A stretch of DNA of 64,000 nucleotides. It comes from Hyparrhenia diplandra. Lineage: Eukaryota; Streptophyta; Magnoliopsida; Poales; Poaceae. Shown piece by piece: positions 11,921-24,534 of the stretch. The first letter of the stretch is position 1; each line of letters starts with the position of its first letter. The notes beneath the pieces were generated by a model. It made no database searches. It worked only from the letters and a program-made list of their open reading frames with translations, and had not been told where the DNA came from. The translations under genes and the position numbers were made by a program. Location of the stretch: positions 62,001 to 126,000 of the forward strand of contig JADLZK010005877.1 of NCBI GenBank assembly GCA_015847255.1. Reading direction: 5' to 3'.

Positions 11921-12199
11921 AGCATCAGACCCGCCATCAGCTTCACTAGCTTGCTTCATCAGGTTCTTCAGATGGCTCGTGCACTTGATCGGTGACATTT
12001 GGTTGGCTTGTTGGGGACTTGGTGTGCCGCCGATACGGCCACATGCGTCGCACAGTTCACCTTCTAGAAAGTGATGATACGCTTGTCAAACTTTGGCGAA
12101 GTTAACGAGAAATTGTTTCTAGAGTAGTTGGCTGACAATCCTGCTACAAGTCTTCACCCAAAGCCCAGCTACAGGTAGGTCTCCACCCAAAACCGTGGC

Positions 12200-12822
12200 T
12201 GTGTTTAGAGGCCAAAGTTTCCTCCAAAATTTCCCTGCACTCCCATCACATCCCCATCATCACATCCCATCACATCGAAACAATAAATACATTAAAAGAC
12301 GCATTTCGGAGTATGAAATGTAGGTAAAAAAATAAACTAATTACAGTTTAGATGTACATTGCGAGCGATTCTTTTGAGCCTAGTTACCTCATGATAGGAT
12401 AATATTTACCACAAACAAACGAAATGTGCTACTGATCTTTTCGGTTCGCTACATTGCGAGAATTCCGAATTTTGGCCCAAATTTTAATTTTGGCCCAAAA
12501 ATTTTGGCCTGGTGTGTTTAGAGCCCAAAATTTGGGCTCGAAAAAAAGAAATTCGGACCAAATTTTGCTCAAAAATCTTTGTTCGAACCAAAAAAAACAC
12601 TATAGCATGTTTCGTTTGTTTGTGGTAAATATTATCCTACCATGGCGTAACTAGGCTCAAAAGAATCGTCTCGCAATGTACATCTAAACTATTCAATTAG
12701 TTTTTTTGGTTTACCTAAATTTCATACCGCCAACATATGTTTTTGGGTGCATTTAATGTTTGATGTGATGGGATGTGATGGGAGTGTAGGAAATTTTGGA
12801 GGGAAGTTGGGCTCTAAACACA
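12200..12822. mobile_element. Long hairpin MITE with a nested inverted repeat
   Basis: The outer ends TGTGTTTAGAG and CTCTAAACACA are inverted. The arms 12200-12450 and 12600-12822 are largely complementary: ATTACAGTTTAGATGTACATTGCGAG..CGATTCTTTTGAGCC against its reverse near 12640-12690. The middle (12450-12600) holds further TTTTGGCCCAAAATTT palindromes and a second GTGTGTTTAGAGCCC end, suggesting a nested copy. A relative lies at 62752-63038. Confidence 0.75.
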
Positions 12823-12829
12823 CCTCGTG

Positions 12830-15800
12830 TTGGAATCTTTTCTTTGGGGACCCATGATGTGTAGTGGTTGGTATTTAAAGAGTAAATTGGTTGTGGAGAA
12901 AACCCGGCCTCACGCTATCCACGTCGTCCAAAAAATTTGCGGCCCGTCGGATCCGGCCATCGGACGGCTCGGAGCTGTTTTTGCGTTTTTGAGAAAAAGT
13001 CCTTCCCTTTACCGAAATCACGCCATACTCCACCCAGTCCCTCGGAAAGCGGTAACTCGGGCCAAGTTTTTACGTTCGGGTCCCCTGAATTATGAAAATC
13101 CTTCGCCCGAAGAGGACATTCGTGGCGGTTTCAGGTTACCCGCCCGCCTCCGAGATTTTTCGAAAAACCCCCCGCCTTAGCCTACCAATATATCTTTGCG
13201 CTTCTCTCTTCTCGGAAAAAAAAACCTCGCTCCCACGCCCGGGCTGCGCCCCTCCTCTCGCTCTCTCCTCCCTCCGACGCGGCCGGGAGGCGGCGGCGGC
13301 GCGTGGCGGGCGTGGCGCCCCCCCGCCCCGGTCCCTCTTCCTCCTCCTCCTCCTCCTCGGCCCTCCCTCTCCCCGCCTCTCACCTCGTCGGCCTCCATGC
13401 GGATTTCACCGCCGCGGTTTCAACCCTAACCCTAGCTCTCGTCATAGCCGGGCCGGCTCTCTCCCTCCCGACGCGGACGGGCGACGCCGCGACGCCGGCC
13501 TCGGCGGTGGCCGGCCTACGCTGCGCGGCGGCCACCCTCCTCCTTCTCCTCCTCGCCCCTTCCGTCTCGCCGACCGGCGGGCGGCGTCGGCGGCCCAGCA
13601 CCTGGCCATGGCCTAAATTCTCGGATCGGGCGTTCCCCCTTTGGATCTGGCCCGGCACGCCGCTTCTACATCTTTGGGTCGCACGACCCGGCTTCCACGG
13701 CGGCCGGCGCGCGTCTGACCCGGGCGGCCGGGCGCCGACGCGGAGCATGCCGGCTCCTCGGCGGCGGCAAGACGGGAGGTCGCAACCCTACTGACTTTTA
13801 TCTCCTCCCCACGCCGTTCCTCTCTCCCAAGCCCGTTGCTCCTCCTTCTAGCTGCCTTTCGTGTCAACATCTCCATCGCGTGAACACATTTATGGTCAGT
13901 AATGTTCTTGATTGCGTTCTGCGGCCTTAATTTATTAACAGTTTTTTCAGCTGTTTGTATTTTCCTTCGTTTGATTTCTATGTTGATCTCTTTTTATTTG
14001 TTTTTGGCGGGACCTCGGGCCGGGTGACAATATGTGCCTTGATTTGGCTTATACTCTAGCACACCATGTGTTTGTGATATTGCCTAGGCAAAGGTTAGAC
14101 AGCTCCTAATTCATTTTGGCATCTTGTCCATCCGGTTTAATCCCTTTAATATTATGTTGCACTTTTTCTCGTTGCGGATCCTCGCCGAGGTATGCAACAT
14201 TCAATTTAAATTTTTAGGTTCTTCCCGCCGCGAGGTCGTCACTAAGGTCAAACCGGAGAAAAGGTTGACTTAGTACTTTCTAAATGATCGTCATTCCATG
14301 ATTTATGGAGTAATCGGCTTGATTTGCCTTTTATTTTTGTAAAGGTCATTTTGCTAAGTGCGTAAAAAGAAATTACTAAGCGTAAGCTTATGCCTTGGAA
14401 TGCGGATGCTATATCCGTATATGCACTCCGATTAGCTATTTCTTTCGCCGGGTTCTCTCGTGGCTGCACTACCATGTTGCAAATCCAACTGCATCGGTAT
14501 ATATCGATGTCCTTCATCTCAACTACTTCATCCATGATCGGAAGGCTCTCTTTAGGCTACCATAAAGTTCTCGAGTAATTGATTTGTTAAAAAGGGATGG
14601 AAAAAGCATTAGCTTTGATAGCAGTCCAATGAATCCCTCATATATTGTCATGCTCCATATTTTTTTTAAAGTTGTCCCACACAAAGTTTTAGGCTCTTGG
14701 TTTGCCATTTTCGTTTTTTGTGTAGGATGAAGCCGGGATTTAGTATGAGAGGCAATTGAAATAGGCAGATAGCATTGCTCAAGGTACACTTTGCCTTGAC
14801 CTTCGCTACCGTCCGACTACCGAAGAATTGTGCATCTAAAGAAAGTAGCTGATCCGGTCGGGTATATTAGTGACCATGTGTTTGTGACGTTGCTTAGGCA
14901 AAAGATAGACAAATATCTATTCACTTTAGCACCCTATCTGTTAAATTTGATTTCTTTAATCATCTGTCGGCTTGATTTGCGAGAAGGTCATGATTGCATA
15001 CCACAACAAAAGAAAGATCTTTTTGGGTTGAAAGAATGCAATCGAAGCACATGGTTGTAAATTATCTTTGATCGAGTTACGTTATCACCAGATTTAATGT
15101 ATACGCCTCATAGTTCTCGTAAATTTGATATAATGCTCATGTTGAAAGAAGGATTGGGGTAGCATAGAGGTTGATAGAAATTTCATTTTTCATGTAGGCT
15201 TCTCGATGTCTTTTGACATTTATTAGTAGCTTCCGTGGGTCCCCTCGTAAATTTGTTCCTTTTAATCGAATCGATCTTTTTATTGGTTAGCGAGAAAAAA
15301 ATGATCCTTTTATTCATGTTTGTCTTCTTTGACCAAATTTGGTTGTCAAGATTCATCTTAGCTTCTTTGTGAGATATAGTGGATCCATTGATATTGCCTA
15401 TGGTGAACCCTTGATAGTGGATCCATTGTAAATCTGGTCAAATTTATTCATTTTCTTGATCCGGTCCTTTTTGGTCTAAGAGCAATGGCGGGGGCCAGTG
15501 GCTGTTATTCTAGGTGTGACAACATTAAGTCCATTGTCGATAAAAAGTTTTTTTTGTTTCAAGTAGGGGAACTTCCATTGTTAATCATGGTGTATGCGGC
15601 TTTAATTATTTGTAAACACATTGCGGGGTTTGAGTTCCCGGGATCTTTGAAGAAATGAGAGGGGTTGGACTAACTTTAGACATTGGGTTTTGGTCTACCT
15701 TTTTGTGACTGATTGTTCGGTATTTTTACATTCCTATGCCCTCATTGGAGATTTTATGGAAACATAAGAACGTAATCCTATGGAGCTTGTCATTTGAACA

Positions 15801-16686
15801 TGATTGGTCCAATATTTCACAAATGCAATGCCCCTCCCGAGGTAACGGTCCTTCCATTTATTTGTGATGTTTCATAAAGCGAGTTCTCCCTATTGCAATA
15901 AATATTTCTCCACTTTAAAATGATGATAGGCTTCGGATCATGTATTTGTTTGCTTTATGGAAACGTAAGAAGAGAAGCCTATGGAACTTTTCGTTTGAAC
16001 ATGCTCATGGCACTTTCGGTTGGTCCAAAGTATTTCACAAATGTAGTGCCCCTATGTGTAATTTATTTGGTGTCCATGTTAAAACAAATTTCACTTACCA
16101 TGTGTACCTTGGACCTCCGAATACAATATTAGAACACACACCCTTATGTATCATTTGTAAATCTTTTTTGCGATTTGGATAAACGGTACCAAATTTTTCG
16201 ACTTACCATTCTTTTCGTTTTCCCGACCTACGGTTAGGTGCTATCATGAGCCGCTATTATGTTGTCCGTCTTTACGGTTGACTATTTGTTGATGGATATG
16301 GTTTCTAGATTGGTTAGAGCTTTGTCGTCCGATGATTTAAGCGACGGCTCCCCAAAGACCAAGCTTTGAGTCCATTTGTGAAAGTCTCATCCGTTGTATG
16401 CTACGCCCGGAATGACCTTTCAAATTTAGCACTCTTCTATGTAATATATATAACATCTCGCGTAACTCGTGCCCGCCTTAGGAATCGCCTAACTAAGCTA
16501 TGTCGAACAACCATCGATTTAAGTAAACTCGTTATTTCCTATGTCTTGCGTATGATTTTTTTAAACTCATTGTATTGTTTCCTATTTCGGTGCTCTTGTG
16601 TCGCTACTTATCGTAACATTATTGCATTTCTTGGATAGAATTTGCGGTAGCATGACTCGCGCGCGTGGGCGCGCACAAATCACTAG
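12830..16686 (+). mobile_element. Helitron-associated region ending in a Helitron 3' terminus
   Basis: The right boundary is well marked: a GC hairpin (GCGCGCGTGGGCGCGC) at 16659-16674, then ACAAATCACTAG and T. CTAG followed by T is the Helitron 3' signature. The 5' end was not found. The left part (13200-13790) is very GC-rich and looks like a promoter, 5' UTR and first-exon capture: AATATATC near 13187, then a C/T-rich leader. The rest (13880-16650) is AT-rich with no conserved frame. The region as one unit is inference; the terminus is direct. Confidence 0.6.
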
Positions 16687-18711
16687 TTTAAAGAAAGTAG
16701 AACATGAGGCCTTGCAGCGGCCTGGCGATATCCACGTTAGCAGAATAAATGTTGGCCGTTGCGATCTGGATCAACGACGCTCCGCCGTTGACCTTTGCAG
16801 TGCTAACAGTCCAGTTGGTGAAGCGGTCAGAGCGTGCCGTACGTTGGGTACGCCGGTGTCCCTCGTCCATTCGACGTCGCGGGGCGTTGTCGATCTGCGG
16901 TTGGTTGGCCTGGGTTGGCCCCGCCTGGCGCCTGCAGCGGAGCGTGGGAAAAGCGTGGGAAACGGCTTTTAGATGGCGTGGGCCGTATCACGGGTATTGT
17001 GCTTTTGTGGTCCGTTTTTTGCCTCTGTGTGGATGACTGGTGGGTCGTTCTCTGTGGAGGTGGCCTGGGTCCCGTGGGTCAGTGCTGCTTTCTAGATGCA
17101 CGTTTGGTGCCGCCCGTGTTTTCTGGCTGGCCTCCATCGCGTCCACGCTCGCGCTGAGCGCTGGCAAAGAGAGTCCGGGGGATGGGTTCTGAGCTGCTCG
17201 TTTTTTTTTGTTGTCGCACGCTCATTGGTTCCTTGCTCGATGGCCCACCAGTCGGTTACTTCGACCTCTGCCGGGTTTCTCGGTTGGATGGCCAGGGTTC
17301 GGTGCCCTTTCGCGGAATGGGACGAACGCATGCGCCTGGGGCACCGCTGACGCTGCCGGTGGGACGGCTTCCTTCCTAGGCCCATGGGGTCCTCTCGTCA
17401 GTGGCCTGAGTTACCTGCTCGTACGCGTACCTGCTCAAAGATAGGGGCAGCGATAAAAGGAGTTGCCGCGGCCCCGTTCCTCGCTTCCTGGCTCAGCTCC
17501 GTTCCCGACGGCCGCCTCTCAGGTATGAATTCCGGTCGCCACCCTTTCCTTTTGGGACCTTTTGCCGCGCTTCTTCCCAACATCGATAGCGCCTAATCCT
17601 GCGGGTTTCTGGCGTCTCCGCCGTCGGACGTGCCTGCCGCCGCTTTGCGTTTCCTTTGCAGGCGACTGGAGGCCAGATCCAGACCTGCCGGCGGGCTCTA
17701 CTGAGACGACGGAGCATGGCGGCATTCGGAGGGAACACAGGCATAGAGTCCGGGAGGGTGCCTGCCGCAGCAAGGCAGAGTCGCCTTCTGGGGGCCGTTC
17801 TGCGACCTCGTCGTGTTGGTATAGCGCTTGGTCGGCGTGTCTTATTTCTTCTTCCCTCGCTTTCTTTTTTTGTATCCTATTTGCCGTGCTCGGGTTCACA
17901 GAGTGGAGGCGACTCAATGTTCTTTGTGGCCGTGTCGTATCTTTCGCTGCTGCAGGCTGTGGTCACGCGCTATGGACTACCATATGTGGCCGTCGTTTCT
18001 GAGATCACCGGAGATGGTGCGCCGGTGTACGGAATCGAATAGATGTACCTTCGGCTGGAACGGTCCCGCATGAATCTTATACATATATAAGCAACTCTGC
18101 GTTCCAGCTATCCTCCTCTCCTGCCCAGAAAGCTTTGGTAAGCATCAGCTCTCTCCTCCCTCCCGCTTCTTCGTGTTCTTCTAGATCTGTTTCTCGCTTC
18201 CTCCTCATGCTGTACACGAGTCCTTGACAAACATGATACACGGTTCAACTAACAGTTCCAATTCGCAGACTACTCATCTTGTTGTAGCTTGGACTCCGAT
18301 CGAAGCTGGCACCTGCACTAAGCCTTCCACAATCGGCTTCTGAACCCATCACACCCTTCCTCCGGCGTCTCCATGAAGACCCACTTCTATCCATTATGTT
18401 GCAGTTGTCATGTTGTGTTAGCTTACCTGCTGAACTTTCATATAACTGTATTAGCTACTTGCTTAACTCTCTATGTAATATTTTGTGAAACTTCGGGTAG
18501 TATTTGAACAGGCAGCTGGTATTGTAATATTTATCTAATATTTAGGCATCTAATATCTACAATTTCGTTCTGTTTTCAAATGCTGCTTTGGCCATTGCTC
18601 TGCCCAAATGCTTCGCCATTCTGTACCTGTGTTTCCTATGACATCTATTACTTCATTTATTGGCTGATAAAAAACGGTCATTACTCGCGCGCATGGGCGC
18701 GCGCAAATCAG
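16687..18711 (+). mobile_element. Second Helitron-like segment with a related 3' hairpin
   Basis: The segment ends in CTCGCGCGCATGGGCGCGCG then CAAATCAG (18684-18711), nearly the same hairpin and tail as at 16656-16686, but with CTAG degraded to CAG. The interior is GC-rich with intron-like junctions (CTCTCAGGTATG at 17517) and a TATATAAGC box near 18085 followed by a pyrimidine-rich leader, so it may carry captured promoter and exon pieces. No protein was recognised. Confidence 0.5.
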
Positions 18712-21261
18712 TCTATACTGTAACTACAAAAGTCGTAGACGCCTGAAGTTCCGCCACTAGACTCATATTACTGTTTTTTTAGCACAGTAATCAGCCTGGA
18801 CCGTCCGATCGCCGTTCCCTTCGCTGTAGTCGTACGCCTGTCCGCGTTCTCGAAGCATCGGGCCCTTCCTTTCCGAACTACCGCAGCCCCGTGCCTCACC
18901 ACCGTTCCCCACGCAGCGCCAACGCCGGAGGCTGCCTTCCCCCACCTCCGTCCGGGCTCGCGACACCGCGTGCCGCCGCTAAGTCCTGCTCGCCGCCAGC
19001 CTCTCCTTCTCCTTCCCCTGATCACGCGGTGCCACCTCCCTTTCTCCCTGCCTCCCTCCGTCGCGGCTCTCTCCAGCGCCCCCTCCGCTTCTCCCTCCCC
19101 TCCAATGGTGAGCCGCCTCAGCTCGGCGTCATGGCCAGCCCAGGCCGTGCTGCGTCCCGGCGCGACCTCTCTCCCTCTCATCCTCCCCCTGGCCCGGCGC
19201 GGCAGCCCGTGCCACCTATCCTAGCGCCACCGTAGGAACTGCCCCTACGACTGGTGGTGGGTATTCATTCACGTCACGCCTCCGGCAAGAGTATATCAAG
19301 TACTGGCGTCTCACTTCCATGCCCTTTTGTTTTTCTTTTACTATGCAGTGCTTTGATCCCAGCGTATTGTGCTATTCTGTGCAGGTATGGTGTTCGACCT
19401 AATGCCTCTCAAGATGTTGCGTTTGTCACTGTATGCACCTTCACTACATGCAAGCTCTGTTGGGTATGATTCGTAGGTTATCAGTACCAAAATAATAATA
19501 AAATATATGTATAAAAAAAAGAATATACAATAATATGGAACCACCAATTATTTCCATCTTTCTATCTGTTCCCTAACCTCACCTTCCGTACCTCTCATTA
19601 TATGCCTAAATTGACTCTGCATATATGCAGTTCAGCGGCAATCGACACCACCTCAAATGCCGACCCCGCCCCGTGTCAGTTCACTGGCTTCTCCCTTCAC
19701 CCTTTCTTCAGTAACCTATGCATGCAGCAAGAGCAACCCCAAGGTATGGCACTGTGCATCCTACGATTTGGATACCTTCTAATTTGGTATGTGCAGTTTG
19801 ATATTTCTTTTTTGATCAACACAAATGTTCTTTGCAACAAGTGCTACGAATTTTGCCAACATATGCTCTTACTTACAAATTTATGTATGTCTTTCAAAAT
19901 AGATGATTCAGAGCATTTGTTTATATCAGCTACAACACATTCCACAACATGACCTAGGCCTCTGTGCTGTCCGCTGCATGAAGGATTAGCTGATTGGGAT
20001 TGGTAAAATCTGATACTTGGCTTCGCCAAAGATTAGTTAATATGGTTTCCTTAATTACTGATGCTTCATTCTTTTTCTGTCTGCAGCCACATTGCAGCTG
20101 AACTATCTTTATTTCAGAAATAATTGCATCAACATATGTGTCTGACATCCCCAAATACAGGACCAGTGTGTTGTAGGTACACTAATTTTGGGTACACTTC
20201 TCCATTTGTCCTTATGCTTTCTTTAATATCCTGAATGTGATCAAAGGCATGTTTGCAAAATAGTTACCACTTACATTAATAAAAGATTTGTGTTATTGGG
20301 AAAGCAATTCTTTCTTCCTGGTGATGGCTAAAGTAAATGCTTTTGTGTCCTGTATTGGTTATCGGTAAAACATATTTACTAAAGAGTCGCATTAGTTTAC
20401 ATTCTCTACGAACAGAGTAGCTATGTGAGGTTTTTGTTCATACAAATATTGACGTGCGGCTGTAAAACGAATTGCTGTTGACCATGCCAAAATAAACAGC
20501 TGCTCCTTTACATAACTCCAACCTACACCACTGTGTTCTCAGGTGATGCTTTCATTTCCATGCTATCATGTAGCAACATTAATTAGATTCCATTTTGTGC
20601 TGTGACATTTTAGTTCCTTCCATACTGTCATTTTATTCATTCATCAGTTATTCCTTTTTACCATTAAATTGCTCATCTAATAGCAATGAGTATAGGACTT
20701 ACACGATTTCTTATCACATAAATGCAACAGTTATCTGTTGCTGATATTGAAAGGAGGTCCATTCGAATTATTAATCTGAAGCCAAGAGGTTAAAGATTGG
20801 TAGATGAGAAGATCTAAATATTTCAGGAAATTGGTTTACATTATCTGTCTCTTCATACAAAAGATGTTACGTTAATTTATTGATGGTAACCTGTCCGGGC
20901 ATTATTATGCCAGTTACTATAATTATAAGGTACTAAGCCTTATTTTTCCTGCTACCTATACCGTGTATATTCTCAGCTCACTGCCATAATTTTTTCTTAC
21001 TATCAATCACCACTAATTTGTTATTATCTAATTTCAGGTCTCACTGTACAAGATACCATCCATAGTCTCGACTATCCTTAGTGTCAGGGTATCCACTCCA
21101 TGTCCAACCAACCATCTCTGTATTACGCTCACATTAACCTACGAAGGACTCGAATAATGTCTCATATGTAACTAATATTACTAATCTACTCCATGTATAA
21201 TTATATAATGAATTATAAGTCTTCCTTGCCAGCCCGTGCGAAGCACGGGGGTACCTGCTAG
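18712..21261 (+). mobile_element. Helitron (about 2.5 kb), 3' end just upstream of RLP3
   Basis: The 3' end is canonical: the hairpin GCCCGTGCGAAGCACGGG at 21232-21249, then GGTACCTGCTAG and T. The proposed 5' end, TCTATACTGTAAC at 18712, fits the TC start of grass Helitrons and directly abuts the previous segment's tail; the exact base (18709 or 18712) is uncertain. No Rep/helicase gene is present, so the element is non-autonomous. It ends about 108 bases before the RLP3 TATA box. Confidence 0.7.
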
Positions 21262-21368
21262 TTCAAAATGATTATTGCTTACACAGTGGCCGGCACTTTT
21301 GCTGGGGACGCCCTTAGATTACTTACACAGTGAGTGATCGGCAAATTATTGCTTATTGGTGATGTGTC

Positions 21369-21380
21369 TATAAATATAAA
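21369..21380 (+). promoter_or_regulatory. TATA box of RLP3
   Basis: TATAAATATAAA lies about 90-100 bases upstream of the first good ATG (21469). It is the only core element between the Helitron end and the gene. Confidence 0.5.
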
Positions 21381-21468
21381 CCAAGGCACGGCAAGGAACT
21401 CCCCACATCCACAGAATATCCATCAGATCGAAGCTCACCTGCAGCAAGTATTAGCCAGCCAAAGCCCA

Positions 21469-24400
21469 ATGGTAGCAGCTGTCACCATGGCTTCTCGCGG
21501 AGCACGGGCAGTAGCCTTGCATCTGCTCCTACAAACTCACCTCGCACTCACAGCAATAGTTGTGTGCTCCCTTTTCCCTTGGTCAGCTGGTGCTTTCACC
21601 AGCAACCACACTGCTACCATGCCTGTTCCGTGCCTGCCTGACCAGGCGTCGGCGCTGCTCAGGCTGAAACAATCCTTCGCCACCACCAATTACTCCGTCA
21701 CCGCCTTCCGGTCATGGAGGGCCGGCACAGACTGCTGCCGCTGGGCGGTGTCTCATGTAGCAACTCCGACGGCCGGGTAACCTTTCTGGACTTGGGTGAC
21801 CGTGGGTTGAGAGCAGGGGCCTTGATCCTGCGCTCTTTGATCTTGTTTCTCTGAATTATCTTAACCTCGCCTACAACGACTTCAATGGGTCACAGTTGCC
21901 ATCTAGTGGGTTTGAACGCCTCCTCAAGCTTACACATCTCAACCTCTCCAGTTCCAGCTTTTCTGGTCTGGTGCCAGCCTGCATCAATAAGTTGACAAAT
22001 CTTGTATCCCTTGATCTCTCTAATGGTTTTGACATAACTGAGGAAATACGTGATGGTTTCATTCTCTGGACAGATGGTCCAGGACACCCTTCAGAGCTCG
22101 TGGAGGAAAATTTTGGAAACTTAATTCATAACCTTAGCAATTTAAAGGGAGCTACATCTTGGTATGGTGGACCTGTCCAACAGTGGGAGACTGTGGTGCA
22201 ATATCATAGCCAAGTCGTGTCCTAAACTTCAGGTCCTTAGCTTACCGTTTTGTGGCCTCTCTGGACCCATCTGTAGTTCACTTTCTAGATTGGACTCACT
22301 TGCTGTTATTGATCTACAATTCAATCAACTATCAGGTCCATTCCCAGATTTCTTTACCAACTTATCCAATTTAACTGTTCTCCAACTTAGACATAACGAC
22401 CTTCAGGGAAGGATGTCACCTGCAATATTTTCGACATGAAAAGTTAGTGACGGTGGATCTTTACTATAATCTTGACATTTCTGGTCACTTACCAAATTTC
22501 TCAAATGGTAGTAGGTTGGAAAATCTCAATGTTGGTAGAACCAATTTCTCCAGTATAATACCAGCTTCACTTGGAAATCTCACGTCTATGAAGAAATTGG
22601 GCCTTGCTGCAAGTGGCTTTTCTGGAGAGCTACCCTCATCAATCGGTAATCTCAAATCCTTGACTGTATTAGAAATTTCTGGAATGGGAATTGCAGGGCC
22701 CATGCCATCTTGGGTTGCAAACCTAACATCTTTGACTACTCTCCGGTTCGACACCTGTGGCTTGTCTGGATCCTTACCTTCTTTCATAGGCAATTTGAGG
22801 TTCTTGAAAGAGCTATTGTTGTGTGACTGTGGCTTTACAGGAGAAATACCACCTCACTTCTCAAATCTCACTCAATTGCAATCACTCTTGCTTTATTCAA
22901 ACAACCTCGTGGGAACAGTAGAACTTACCTTTTTCAGTAAATTTCCGGACCTTATATCCTTGGATCTCTCTTATAATAATCTTGTTGTGCTCGATGGAGA
23001 ATATAATTCTACAATAACATCCTTCCCCACGATCTTTGGCTTAGCCTTAGCAGGTTGCAGAATGTCCAAATTTCCTAATTTCTTGAGACACCAACATGAA
23101 CTAAACAGCCTCAGCCTTGCTCATAATGAAATCCATGGGGCTATACCGCAGTGGGCATGGGAGACTTGGAATGATCTGTCCAGTCTTTTTCTAGATAACA
23201 ACAAATTTACGAGTGTCGGTCATGCCCCTTTTCTTCCTATACAATTAGAAGTTTTAGATCTTAGCAACAACATGTTTGAGGGGACCATACCAATACCTCA
23301 AGGATCTGCCGGAGTGCTCGATTACTCGAACAATCGGTTCTCATCTCTACCTAACAATTTCAGTTATCATCTTAGCGATGTTTCCCTCTTTGATGCCTCT
23401 GGAAACAACTTATCTGGAAACATCCCGTCGTCTTTTTGTGGCAGGACAAGCATACAACTTCTTGATCTCTCTAACAACAACTTCAGTGGCCCAATCCCTT
23501 CTTGTTTGATGGAGAATGTTAATGGGATGCAGTCATTGAATCTAAAAGGAAATCAACTTTATGGGGAGTTCCCAGACAATATCAAGGAAGGCTGCTCCTT
23601 TTAGGCATTAGATTTTAGTGGCAATTGGATTGAAGGGAAATTGCCTAGATCTCTGGCTGCTTGCAAAGATTTGGAAATTCTTGATGTTGCAAACAATCAA
23701 ATTAGCGACTCCTTTCCGTGCTGGATGAGCGCGCTTCACAGGCTGGAGGTTGTTGTCCTTAAATCCAACAAGTTTTTCGGACAAGTTGCACAATTGCTTC
23801 ATGAAGAGGAAAATGATTGTGCATTCCCTAGTGCAATAATCGTTGATCTGTCGTCAAACAATTTCTCTGGCCCATTGCCTGGAGATCAATGGTTCAAAAT
23901 GTTGAAGTCAATGATATTCAGAGATCCAAATGCATCACTGGTCATGGATCATGGAGTGTCAGGTTCAATAGGCACCTACAAGTATACTGCAGCAATCACG
24001 TATAAAGGGCATGACACCACCTTCGCAAAGATATTAACCACACTCGTATTCATTGATTTCTCCAATAATGCATTCACTGGTGGAATCCCAGAAGCTATTG
24101 GGGATCTAGTTCTGCTACACGGGCTCAACATTTCGCATAACTCACTCACGGGCGTGATTCCGTCCCAGCTCGGAGACCTGAGCCAGTTAGAGGCTTTGGA
24201 CCTATCGTCCAACCAGCTTTCAGGGGTGATCCCTCGGGAGCTAACGTCACTGGATTTCCTCACAACACTGAACTTGTCTGACAACAAGCTGGTGGGAAGC
24301 ATACCACAATCACCTCATTTTTTGACGTTCTCCAACAGCTCATTCACTGGAAATGATGGTTTGTGTGGGCCTCCATTGTCGAATGAGTGTGTCAACGCAA

Positions 24401-24534
24401 CACCACCAAATGCGGTGGCACATCATTCGGAGAAGGACATTATGCTATTTCTTTTTGCCGGACTGGGATTCGGTGTTGGATTTGCGCTTGCAATTGTAGT
24501 GGCGTGGGGGATCCCCATCAGAAAACGATCTTGA
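21469..24534 (+). pseudogene. LRR receptor-like protein RLP3, broken by indels and a stop
   Basis: A third Ve/Cf-type receptor-like protein, clearly diverged from RLP1 and RLP2 and without the RLP2 intron. The start may be 21469 (MVAAVT...) or 21487 (MASRGARAVALHL...). A hydrophobic signal segment, the CLPDQASALLRLKQSF cap, WRAGTDCCRW, about 25 LRRs, an island (YKGHDTTFAKILTT), the GLCGPPLSNEC cap, a transmembrane segment (FLFAGLGFGVGFALAIVVAW) and an IRKRS tail follow in order. The frame is lost at about 21745-21749 and 21816-21819 (one base missing each), and at 22147-22149 and 22427-22431 (one base extra each). A TAG at 23602-23604 replaces an expected codon in CSF-x-ALDFSGN, with the frame continuing unchanged beyond it. 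The stop is a substitution, so decay is more likely here than for RLP2. Confidence 0.87.

Noticed and set aside
12830..12850. 5' end of the first Helitron directly after the hairpin MITE
   Set aside because: The candidate TCGTGTTGG is not preceded by A and has no similarity to other Helitron 5' ends, so the 5' end is left open.
13092..13794. Long overlapping frames on both strands
   Set aside because: Very GC-rich and C/T-rich leader-like sequence inside Helitron-associated DNA; Pro/Arg/Ala-rich products without any recognisable domain.
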